Below the pieces are notes generated by a model that ran no database searches, had not been told where the DNA came from, and saw nothing but the letters and a program-made list of their open reading frames with translations. A stretch of DNA of 64,000 bases from Eutypella sp. D-1 (Eukaryota; Ascomycota; Sordariomycetes; Xylariales; Diatrypaceae), in assembly GCA_023313575.1 (NCBI GenBank), contig JAJTTP010000001.1:5580001-5644000 (forward strand). The letters are read 5' to 3'. How positions within the stretch are numbered: position 1 is the stretch's first letter; the number at the start of each line of letters is the position of its first letter. Positions 35,936 to 47,000 of the stretch are shown here, piece by piece. A program made the position numbers and the translations under genes.

Positions 35936-36492
35936 ATGGCCTTCCCACCGCGCGAGCGCCGGCTAGAGGCTTCGGACAGGTCAGGTGAGTGGAGTCTTGT
36001 ACTCTCGATTTGAATTGATTTAGTATCAGATTATTGTTTTAGGCGAGCGCCTCGTAGAAATCCGGCTTCTTTCGTCCGATTTTAGTTACCATAATAGGAA
36101 TGCGATAGATATTTACGCTAAGCAAAGAGACTGTGTAAGATTCCTTTGAAATCCAAAGTGCCCTTTTATATGGAAAACGATCCCAAGAAATGACTGACAC
36201 CCCACTCCGCTAAATCATTGTGCCCGTACTTTTTATGTGCCTTTGTGAAATATTCCCGCTTTTAATTTGCTGGGTAGTGTTGATATAAATTTGAAAGGGG
36301 CCATGAAAGGGCTGTTAGGTGCCACAGGCCTGGTGATGGGTAGAGGCAAGTGAGGACAATATGACCAAGTTACATCAAATAATCCGGTATCGCTCGTAAC
36401 GAGTTGTTCCTCGGAAGAGTCCAGGCTCCTAAATATCTGTCAAGATTTCCCTATGGTCTTGAACCGCACTATAGAACCGTGTGCGTGGCCCG
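35936..36492. other. Convergent intergenic region
   Basis: 3' flanks of the kinesin (+) and the CDF transporter (-). AT-rich, no gene seen. Confidence 0.6.
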
Positions 36493-38609
36493 TTATTGCT
36501 GCATGTGAGTTGGGAGGTTGTACGTCGCGTAATCGGTGTGCACGAAAGCCCTGTCGACGACAGGAACTGACTCTAGGACGTAACTAAGACTCTCGCTCAG
36601 GTCGTGGGAGTCTCGGAGGGTCGTCGACGCATCGAGGACGATGTCGACCTCGACGTTGAGTTTGTCACCGGCGTGGTATGCCTGCAGGCCCTGAATTTGC
36701 TTGATCGTCTTGGCAAAGCGCATGGTGAGGTACAGCACTTGTGTGTTGCGTTAGCATAGGCAAATATCTAATATGTGGGAATCAGTCGAGAACATACGTA
36801 TGTTTCGCTCATCAGCGGTAGCGGAGAAACCACTCAGGTTCTTGATGTGCTCAAGAGACGTATGAGACCAGTTGAAGATGACGACGATGGACAAGAGCAG
36901 ACCACCCAAGGCATCCATCCACCAGATTTTCGCGTAAAAGCCAACTATTCACACTCATTAATAAACGTCGTTGTGAAGTAGCGAGTATAGTGTGAATCAC
37001 CTATAGGGAAAAAGACCGACCCGACGTTGAAAATAACATCGGTCAATGCATCGGCAGCCCTATACCATGGTTAGATCTTAGAAGCGTTCGGAAGCTTGAG
37101 GCAACATACAAGGCTTGAACACTGGAGTTTTTAATTAGGCGGCACCATATCCAGCAAAGTCCCTTGATAACCACCGTGCTGATCATGATACTGATAGCGG
37201 GTATTCCACTGAACACAATCGGGTTAGCAAATTCATGATTGCTACAGTAAATCAAAACGTGTACTGTCGGTGGAAGGATTTTACGAGCTAGGCAGTTGGG
37301 AAAGCTCCAAGGAAGTGTCTGAAAGGCATGTAGCAGCTGGACGGGGAAGAACTCACAGGTGGATCAGCTCGTGATTAGGCGAGGCAAGCCTCTGGGAGGA
37401 CTCCAATGCTACTTGAACGAAGGATGTGATCATGATTACTGAGAATACCAGAACACCCAGTGGTTCCAATCTCCGCCTGCCAACAGGATACTTATACTGG
37501 TCTTGTCGGGAGATCAACCAGGTTGTGATCCACACGATGACTGTGGACAGGAAGTCGAGCACGGCATCTACCAAGCTAGCCAACACGGACATGGACGGCA
37601 CGGAAGCGACGACGGCGATCTTTCCTGCAAGGAGGATTACGTTCGCGGCAAAATTAACGTAGATGGCCAGGGCGACGATGCGGTGGCCACTGTCAATATC
37701 TTCTTCCTCTGCCAGCCACGGGATTTCAGGCTTGGGATTTCCATCATGGTCATCGTCCTCGACAGCCTCATTGTTGAATAGCGGGGTGGTCTCGGTGGCA
37801 CGATATATGTCCTTGGGCGTGCGCTTGATTTTTTTCGCCACCATGCTACCACTCCGCGGTCTCGACTGATCATCAGCAGCCGAGTTGGTCTCGGTAGATC
37901 CCAACTCTGGGGTGGAACCGTTTTCCGGACTCGGTTCGACTGTGAGAAGACCGCTATCACGGAAACTCGCCAAGGGGGAATTCGCGGGCTCCTCGGAGAT
38001 GGTGTCCGGGACCTCAACACCCTTGAAGGAACTCCGCGGCAAGTCATTGTACTCGTTGAGCAGGTCGTGAGGAAGACTGCTGTCCAGCAATCGGTCAATG
38101 TAAAGGTACTGCTGGATTAAAAAGTTGCAACGCTCGTAGTATTCCCGAAGGGATTTCTTCATAGTGCGCATTCGCTCCTCAGGCGTCCAGTACCTAGCCC
38201 AGTTGTACTTGGGGTTCGAATTTCCGATCAAACGCATTGAGCGCATTTGGGTGCTGTTCAGAACCTGGCTCATTCTCCGCTCTTCAGAGAGCGACCGAGG
38301 TGACCTGAGATCGTCATGCTCGGTGGCGGAGAGTGAGTGGAGTAAGCCAGACTCCTCGTCGTCATGAGAGCCAGGTATAGCTGGTCGCCACGAGCCTCCA
38401 TGTTTGTGAATAGAGCCATAGGAATGGTTCCTCCTCAGCAAGTGGCCAAGAGTTCCCTGGCCCAGGCCTGGCTGGTCATCCTGCTCGAGCACGAAGTGAC
38501 CTTTACGAAAGTAGTTGAGGGGGAACCGAGGAGGGGAGTTAGGAAGCGAGCCGTGGTGAGACGACTGTTGGTGGTGATGGGGGTTTTGGCTCTCGTCGTA
38601 TGAAGACAT
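36493..38609 (-). CDS. Cation diffusion facilitator (CDF) metal transporter, DxxxD type
   Basis: Five exons on the minus strand, 38609-37357, 37208-37110, 37059-37001, 36944-36798 and 36737-36493, give 600 aa with all phases closing. Donors are GTGAGT, GTATGT, GTGATT and GTATGT. A long hydrophilic N-terminus (about 310 residues, His-rich near the start and Ser-rich) precedes the membrane domain, beginning IVALAIYVNFAANVILLAGKIAV. The two metal-site motifs are both DxxxD: DAVLD (348-352) in the second helix and DALTD (454-458) in the fifth. The YPVGRRRLEPLGVLVFS segment and the C-terminal cytoplasmic domain (GDKLNVEVDIVLD to VDRAFVHTDYA) are characteristic. The DxxxD pair is associated with manganese- or iron-type CDFs rather than the zinc-type HxxxD; the metal and membrane are inferred. 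Transport is proton-coupled efflux or vacuolar/organellar loading. Confidence 0.93.
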
Positions 38610-41600
38610 GATAATGCTCCTGGATCTTGTCTAATGATATTGACAGGTACGATCAAGATGGAAAGACAAGATAGAAATTCAGAATGCCAGGGAGACCTGA
38701 CAAGAGATATTTTTAAAGAAATGAGGTGGTTGCTAGAGCTCTAGTAGAGAACCTTGAAGCATGTGATACTAGTGTCAGTTAGTTAGACAACTAAAACTTC
38801 AACTTGGCAGTATCAAGTAACTAGCCAGCTAGTTAGTGTGTGAAGCTAAACTAGGATTGTGGATGAGAGAGAGCCCTGAAGGTTGTCACAAACGGGCAGG
38901 ACGGGAAAAGGTCCAAGAAGGTATCGAAAAGAGAAGAGGAAGAAGAGGAAAAGCGGAAGCGACGGGAGACAAGACACTGATTATCATGCTCAGGCTAGGT
39001 AGCTGTCCCTGGAATGGAAGAACAAGTGCTAAGAGTCAACCAGTAGCATGCCCGACGAGTCAATCGTGGTGAGGATGTGTAAATAATAAACCTTGAAGGT
39101 GAGAATAGGTAAAGAAACAATTGGGAAAAGGTTGAAGCAATGAAGGAGACGAGAAGGGAAAAGAGATGATATGATGATAGGAAATCCTCAAAAGTAGCCT
39201 TGTACTCCGTATTTCGTTTAAAGTTATGCAACTACACTACACGAGTATGCAGTTATACAACGTAAAGAGGTCAAGGCCATCACTATCTAAGGTACATCAA
39301 TGTGAGTAGTATTTCTATGGTGTTTCTAGGTACCTAGGCTAGGTAGGTAAATACCTCCAGCTTTAGACATGTAACTCACCTGTGCAATAAAAGCTTTGAA
39401 TTTAGGGTTTTCTCCAGACCTTGGTTTGACCCATCCTTGAGGCAACCAAAGGCTAAAACATTAGTTATGGATTCTCAGAAAATAATCCACTTAGGGACAC
39501 CCTTATTTACCCTTCTACCTTTTTTTATCTTCCCTTGTTCTGCTTCTTTGCATGGGACCCGCGCAATACCTGCAGTTCTGCAACATATCGTACATATGGA
39601 TACTACTTAATATGTGTGTTATACGTTTTCAAGGGTTAGCTATCGAAGATCTTTATGTCATTTTGGTTAGCGCTTTGGTCTGATCTCAAACTCCCCGGTC
39701 AGCCGGGGGGATCCTCCCCCCAAAACCCACTACCATCCCCTAGCACTCCCTACTTATAGTAACTCCTTGATTGGCCTGGCCACATAGGGGCTGAGGCGCG
39801 GGTTTTCTTGACAGCGGCGGCAGTGTCTAAGTGTGACACCGTCTATAAGTTAAGTGTCTGTTTAGCGAGTGAAGAGCTTATCTCCCTTGTTATTCTCCCA
39901 GAGAAACTCGAGCTGATCTTAACTAGCTTACCACTACAACCTTGCGTAGAGATATAGAGATATACTATGCCAATATACTACAGGGCTGGGATCTACAATT
40001 AACGCCCAGACCCCAGTTATGGCAGCTGTGGATACATAAACACTGCCTCTCTTCTAAGGACCCTTGAAACATCTTGTCGGCTCTTGTGTACTACATACAT
40101 ATATCCATGGATAATTGGGTAGTAGCAGTAATGGGGCTGCGGAGTGTGCGAGTAAAGAACCATAAATTTTAAAACAAACGATCACCCAAGTTGAACAATT
40201 CTCGGTGAATATACTTGTCAGCTTGTACTTTTGTTTAACTACTCATACCAATAATGACGATGCTATTGACACTGTCTGATTGTCAAAATATATTCAAAAC
40301 GTCCCCGCTTACACTTATATTCGCAGATTACATAGGGAGGTAAAAGTCCGGGACACGTCCCTTTAAGCTTTTCTGCTCCCCGATGACGGCATCTGGGCAT
40401 CGAACCCACACCCTTAAAGCCCCCCAAAACCCCGTACAGTAATCAACCCACTTACCGATATGTACGATCTCGCTGCATGTTTTTAGTGTTAGCGGGGTTT
40501 ACCGATGAGTTAGGGTCGGGTCTTTTTTCCTTTATTAGCCCCCCAAAGAAAGAAAGAAAAAATTCAAGATGCCCCAGATCTAGGTTCCGATTCCGGCTGG
40601 CTGATCGTTCTTTTTGTTCTCCCCCCTTTCTTCAATCCATACTCTCCTTCCCCTTTTTTGGTCTCTTTGAGTATAGCAGCAACTTGGGTATGGGGATAAC
40701 CTTTAGCTGCATATGCACACGCACGTACAAAGTTAGATCAGGGATCTCTCCCGGCTCGCGTCCGCCCGAGCCCGCCTCGAGGCCATTGGCTGCGACTCGA
40801 GACTCGGGTTCATGAATCCCTGAGCCCGTCCTGCCATTGACCTATCCCGTATGCAGCGTTTCGTGACATTGGCATGGGTGCAGGTGCGACGAATCATTGC
40901 TGGGTATGATGGGCTAGGTTCAGGTGAAAATACAACCTGGTTCCTCTCTAATACCAACTTAGGCAGGTGGTCATCGTAACATTTCTCTCGTAAAGAAGGA
41001 GAGAAGCCAGCCTTAAATGCGGTGGCACATGAGCCTGAGTGATATGCTATAACTGAGTACTGAAACTGAACTGAGCCTCTACTCTAAGACTTTGTGTTGC
41101 GACTCGTGCCGCATATAAATGGATTGTCGAGTAAGCAAGTCACTGAGAGCGAGCGCCAACACAAATACCACCACAATCTGCACCGCACCTGTCCCGCTTC
41201 CAGGCCAAGAATATGGTGAAATAGGACAACGCCTATGGTTGGTCCAACTTCTGTCGAGTGTATAGAGTGTAGCATCAGGTGGTATCGCAGCCTCCCATCC
41301 CTTCCCCGCAAATCGCAAGCATGCGGGAAGAAGGAAGTGGACAGAAAGATATATATATGCATTTCCTGGTATCTCCTCTCCTTGCCCAGACGAAGAAGAT
41401 ATCCCACGTGTCGGCGTTATAGGCTGTCGCTATCATCCCGGCCAATTCGGGGGCCGGGAGGGACAACCCCGCAGCAAAGCGAGACGCCCGCCGTGATAAG
41501 ACCCCTCCCCTGCCTTTACATGAGGAGGAATGCCGGATACGACCTCAGGCTTCGAAAGGAAGAGGGCGGTGACGGCCACAGCTTCTCTCGATGCACCGCA

Positions 41601-42800
41601 CCGTAGCAAACAAGAAATCCCGCCGTTGCAGACAACAACACTGTGCCGTGCCTAGAGGTGCCTTCCGACCCCCACAAGAGGCTTGCCTGTCCGTCAAATG
41701 CCACCTGTCGAGGGGAAATTGATAAGAACAGCGAAGGCAACAGCGAGACTAGACTATGAGATCCTTCGGAGGACGAGCGGTGAGCTTTCCAACCTTTCGA
41801 CCACCCAAGACAATCAAAATCACATCATGATGTTTTTGGTTTCAATTAATATAATAGAGCTATTAGGTAGTGGTCAGCGGCGAACATTTGGGAATCTTAA
41901 GTAGTTGCCAAAAGGGGGCTGTTACCGCATGACATGCTTCGGCATCTTCAGCACAAATACTTGGCTTTCTTGAGGTGTACCCCTAAGCTCATGAGTGTAT
42001 AGACCACGCGAAAGGAGTCATTGCCATGGTGATATAAAGTCTTGCCCATTCTGGTAGTCTAGTGGTGCGATTTAAGAGACAGCTCCCCCACCCCCTTTTC
42101 CTTACTGAGCTGTTACCGGTACTCGCTATAACACTATGCTCCCTTTCGTTTTGCGCATCCGTGACTGACCGGCTCCCCAAGTCCAGGAGCTGAATCGCAC
42201 CAGCTAGCCATGTGGCTGTCGTGCCCTCATAGACGAAGGCTTGTATCTATCCGTCTCGTCCCCTTGCCCCTATTACCGGGACTTGTGGGTGTCAGAGTCC
42301 TCAATCCAGGAACCCACCGAAGACCCAACGAGCAGCGTGCCGAGAACCACGATGTGTCCTGTCCTAGATTTTGACCCTAATTGCCTTACAGACTTTCGCA
42401 TCTGCCCATTAACCCAGACGTTTGGAAAGCCATCCTGTGGGGTGGTAGATACAGAGCCTTCGCGGAAACTACGGCCTCCGTGGGCGCAATTAACGGACGG
42501 AATACGCTGGCTTATACTCCCCTTCGCCACGGTACCGAGACTTCGGAAAGTCATTTAAGAATCCATTCGCGACGACCACCCGCAAAGACTCAGGAATTTA
42601 TTTCAGCTGCTCTGGCAAAAAAGGGGAAGGCTCGGGGGGCACTTCTCTCGCGATGGCAGACTGCAGCTCACACACCGAAGCTCACGCCGGGCCTCTGAAT
42701 GCCCTTGAAATCGAGCATGGCTTCCGATATTTCATATTCGTTATGGCTCTCTTGGGGTGGCAGGCGTATGGAAGGCGTCCACCGTAAGTCGAGTGGCTGA
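38610..42800. other. Gene-poor region, first part
   Basis: Begins with the CDF promoter and leader. Contains TACGGAGTA-type motifs (39203, reverse orientation), TAGGTA-rich stretches near 39328-39352, purine tracts near 38930-38960 and many short frames on both strands. The longest (for example 41235-41606 on plus, 42241-42558 on plus) show no recognisable protein features. Confidence 0.5.
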
Positions 42801-42834
42801 CCTCAAGAAGACTAGAGCTTAGTGATACCCCCTA

Positions 42835-42860
42835 TCCCCCCCCCCGGCCCCCCGCCCCCC
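42835..42860. repeat. C-rich tract with G-quadruplex potential on the minus strand
   Basis: A series of long C runs separated by one to a few other bases. Read on the minus strand this gives several G runs with short loops, the composition expected of a G-quadruplex-forming sequence. Intergenic. Confidence 0.6.
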
Positions 42861-43228
42861 TGAATCTAATTATTATGCTGCTCTAGAACCCTCTTCCAAT
42901 GTAGCGATGCCTGCTTGTCAACGTGGAGTCCGGTTGGGAAAAGGTAGTGCATAGGAGCTTGACGTACGACTCCGTACCTGTCGAGTGCCCGAAAGTGAAG
43001 TTAAATACCATCCAGTGGCGGGCTGGCCACAAACCGCTCACTTGGTGATTAGACACCACAGCCATCGTGTCTACATGAGGCTTTGTCTGTTAGTGTCTTC
43101 TGTAGAGCCGCAATTCGCGTCCATCAAAGCACACCAGATACAAAATGGTCGATCTGGTAGCAGCGTTCTTTTACATAAAGCCGATGACATATTGGATGGC
43201 TCGTTGTGATGCTATTTGTGCCTAGATA

Positions 43229-43933
43229 ATGACCAAGCAGGAGGGGGAGCCTTATGGTTCTTCGGCCGTGTTTTTCAATACCAGAAGTCGATTCATCCAG
43301 CAAATCATCCTGCCGTCCCAAACCTCTCGCGTCTTGCCTGATAGGCAGGTTGCCTTCAACTCTGCCTGTGATTTGTGTTATAATGCGGCCCAGCTATGTA
43401 ACTCATTCAGACGCTCACGTAGCATCGTTGAAGGTGGTTCCGCATGGTACTTGATAGTTTCCTCGGTGCTTTTAGGGTTGAAAGCTCATCTCCGAACTGT
43501 GAAGCTGCGATTCGAGAGTCACGATACGGAATCCACTCACCCCTGCGATACTTCAGGTAGACGAACTGTAGACCTTAGATGTTCACGGCGTGTCTCTCTT
43601 GCTGGCTTACCACGGCGGAGATACGCACAACGGCGCGAGGGTCGGAGATCCGACATCGATACTGCCGTTGAGGAGAACTCCACTCTCTTTCTGCAAGTAT
43701 CACCAGGACACACTGGCGTGTCGGCGAGCTGTTCCGAACCCAGGGGAAGCGCACGTGGAGAAAATGGCTTGCTGTACGGCATCGCCTTTCAGCGCCCGAG
43801 CGCAATGACATTGTATGTATGTAATGTAGGCCATCCCGATGATGATCGACGGTCCGAGACCTTCCTCCCGGTGCGGACGGACCTGTCCACCCATCTAACC
43901 CGTGTCGATCCGGGGGTTCTGGGGGCTTTATGA
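43229..43933 (+). CDS. Unrecognised open frame in the gene-poor region
   Basis: A 234-codon frame, the longest in the 14 kb gene-poor stretch. It is rich in Arg and Ser, with one hydrophobic patch (SAWYLIVSSVLLGL), and has no domain or signal I recognise. Overlapping frames on both strands are of similar quality. It may be a lineage-specific gene, an eroded gene or chance. Confidence 0.15.
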   Translation: MTKQEGEPYGSSAVFFNTRSRFIQQIILPSQTSRVLPDRQVAFNSACDLCYNAAQLCNSFRRSRSIVEGGSAWYLIVSSVLLGLKAHLRTVKLRFESHDTESTHPCDTSGRRTVDLRCSRRVSLAGLPRRRYAQRREGRRSDIDTAVEENSTLFLQVSPGHTGVSASCSEPRGSARGENGLLYGIAFQRPSAMTLYVCNVGHPDDDRRSETFLPVRTDLSTHLTRVDPGVLGAL

Positions 43934-46253
43934 TATCATACAGTAATTATATTCGCGAACCTTGTAAAGAGCTTTCTGATGGCCTTAGCTTTTGGCTGAC
44001 GACCGACCGAAACTGATCTTCATAATGGTTAGTTACGTATGTATAAGACATACCGGGGACAGGCAGAGTTATGTTATACCTAGTACGTATCCGTAGACGG
44101 GCCCCGTAGACCGCCCCAGGGTGAAGCGAAGTTTCCGACGGGATTTTGTTAGATGTCGGGTAACTATGCCCCAACTGGCGAAGTTGGCCGACCCGCGCAT
44201 CTAACGAGCTGCAAGGCACAAATGGGAAGTCGAGATACTATCTTTCTTGCATCTGCCACGCGGCTATAGACCACCATCTACGTGATAAAGCTCACACCCC
44301 CCCTCTTCAGCTCGGCCGAGATAGGTTCCTGGCACACGCAGTCAAACCAGGGCGGGGGGAGGGTTGGGGTGGGATGCAGTCTAACGTCTTGAACGGCCGT
44401 CCCGAAACCCGTTTGTGGTGCAGTCCCGACTGGGCATCGGGACAAGCCTTGCCTGCTAGGGCACCCCCCAAGACGCGCTCGCTACGCTGTTCCTACATAT
44501 TACTTGGAAGTTGGCCCGGGATGTACGCCCTTACGGCGGTTCGTGAGCGCACACCACACAGGGAAGCTGACGCCCGGCACTAACTCGACGACAAGGCTTT
44601 ATGAACCTGTTTGCCCAAAGGCCGTCCGTCCATCCCGTCCCGCTTAGGTGGACCTGTGACGGGTTGGGCTACTACTAATCACAACAAAAACCCGTTCTGG
44701 TATATTGCAGATATTTATACGAAGCGCGATTAGTAATATAATTTGCCTCCTTCCCCGTTGTTGTTGTCAACAACGAACGACAGGAAAGAAGGACGACGGG
44801 CCGTTCTGGAAGCGCGAAACGGTGAGGAAAAAGGCTCCGATGCTAGACTACTAAAGCTGGGCTAGCTTATGTATCATCGTCACTCTGGCAACTACCTTGG
44901 GTAGCTTGGGTAGCTATATTGTAACTTAAGCTATATCAGAAGCTATATGGTTTAGCCGCCTCCATCCACATGAAAACGGACAAGCGAACTATTTAAGCCT
45001 CCGCGCTATCGAACGCGCTACAGCGAGGGATGATATGCGCCGGGCTAGGCTGGGGGGCTGGGGGGAGGCGCCGGCGGGCGAGCTAACTTTTACTGGAGGT
45101 GTCGGCTGGGCTGGCTGTCTGTCTATCCGTCGTTTTTTGGTTTCTGAGGCACGGGTTGGTGGTATCCAATTTCGGGCATTTTCCTCCCCTACGTAAGTAC
45201 TTACTTACCCCTGAGCTATTTCCCCCCCTGCTTAATTTTTTTTTGCCCATACGATTTTGTACGATCGGGCTCGGGTTTCTAGAAGTTACCTTGGGGACCC
45301 AAGATCTTCTCGTCACAAACTGTCCGGACTAAAATAGATAACTAGTACGGATACTGCTTAACTAATGTACGCGGTGAGTTGTCTGGGCAGGTTAAGTGTA
45401 AGTCCTCTGGCGTTGGGGCTCGGCATTGGGTAACAAAATTCATGCTCGCTCCCCTGCTATGTTATATATTTAGTTACATAAGTACTGTAGGTACATGGGC
45501 TGAGGGCTTGTAGCACAGGCGGGCGGACACGCTCCACCACCGGACGGGGCCGGGGCTTCGTATTTGTTACGGAGTATTGCTTGGTTGTCTCGGTATTCAC
45601 GGAGAAGTTTTGAGAAATAAGTGGAGGGAGGGGAGGAGGGGGCCAGAAGGAGAGAGAGAGAGGGGGGGAGAGGGGGTTAGGTAGGTGGTTCAGGAGGGGA
45701 AAATATTGATGAGTGGCTAATTAACTCTCGTTCCGCTATAACGATAAGAGAGTGGGAGTGGGAGAGAGAAAAATTTACCATACTTAATAAAGAAAACAAA
45801 ATACGCAGTAATATTAAAGAGCGAAAAGGAAGAAAAGAACAAAAAACCGGTTCTGACACAACGGAACATCCCACTTTTAAACCCTGAGCTCGGACGCGAC
45901 CGACCTCTGGATACGAGGACGGTCCGCGCGGCCCTCCGTGTGTCAGGTACATACATGCATACGATACTGCCCTCTTGCTCACCATGCGGTCATGCCAGTC
46001 AGCAAAAAAAAAACTGATGACTGACTGACTGACATTGGTTTGACTGGCAGAATAAAACACTGGCTCAAGTTGGCAATTTAGACCTTGACCACTCCGTACT
46101 GGGAGGTTCCTCTAAAAGCTCCTCTAAAGCTCTGACGCCTCCCTCCTCATGCACGATACTGTAGGTCGGCTGGCATGACAAGGCAGGCAGGGCAAAGTAG
46201 AGAGGAGGGCTCCACTACTTTAATCCGCTACATAGCACTAAACACATCGATGC

Positions 46254-46277
46254 ACACACACACACACACACACACAA
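46254..46277. repeat. (CA)n microsatellite
   Basis: A run of about 12 CA units in intergenic DNA, directly visible. Confidence 0.9.
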
Positions 46278-47000
46278 GCAAGCACAGGCCACCACCCCTC
46301 CCTCCCCTCTCAGGGGATCGCTTCCACCCATGAAGCGACACACGTGGGTTCGCGCTGGCGCCGGGTTTGGCTGCTTTGCTTCGTCGTCGCTGGTCCCCAC
46401 AGTTACAGTTTGGGCATTTGTACCTACATACACACGTCTAGTTGTTGGCCACTTCGGTCCTTATTACCTTGCGGCGTCGGTTCGGCTGCGCTGGAGATTA
46501 GGGGAAGAAGAAGAAGAAGGAAAGAAAGAGGATTTGCGCGGCTCTCCCGTGGAATGGGACGGGTTGGGAATTACGATTTACAATTGTGGCTTTATTGGCT
46601 GACGTGGATTGGGAATTATAGTAGCGGCCTAACAGGCGACTTAACGGGGGGACATGCAAGCATGGTAGGATGATGGTAGGATGGAGATGGAGGGGAAGGG
46701 TTGTTCCCTACTTGCATACCTAGTTCTCGCCTACCTTTAATGCACGTTCTAAGTATTAGAAGGAGGTTGAGGCTGATGAACCTTGATCTAATGGGAGCTT
46801 CGGGAGCTAACGAGTGCGAATCGCACCATCGAAGAAGCGAGGGAAGGGGGGAAAAAAGGAACCACCTTCAAGATACGTACGTACTGACGTAGTGGCATGC
46901 AGGTCAGCAAGGTCAGGTTCGTCGGCGTTGTAGCTTTGAGGAGAGGGGACAAGAATGAAAGATAAAAAAAGAGGCTCCAAAAAATCGGGGGAGGGGGCGA

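Larger units (their letters stand above)
42801..47000. other. Gene-poor region, middle part
   Basis: Contains a C-rich tract at about 42825-42860, an unrecognised 234-codon open frame (43229-43933), a TACGGAGTA motif at 45568, a (CA)n run near 46254-46277 and several GA-rich tracts (45648-45676). No gene is supported. Confidence 0.5.

Noticed and set aside
40395..40425. Minus-strand GGGTTCGATGCCC resembling a tRNA B box
   Set aside because: No matching acceptor strand, D arm or A box at the right distance, and the T stem has a mismatch. Not called as a tRNA.
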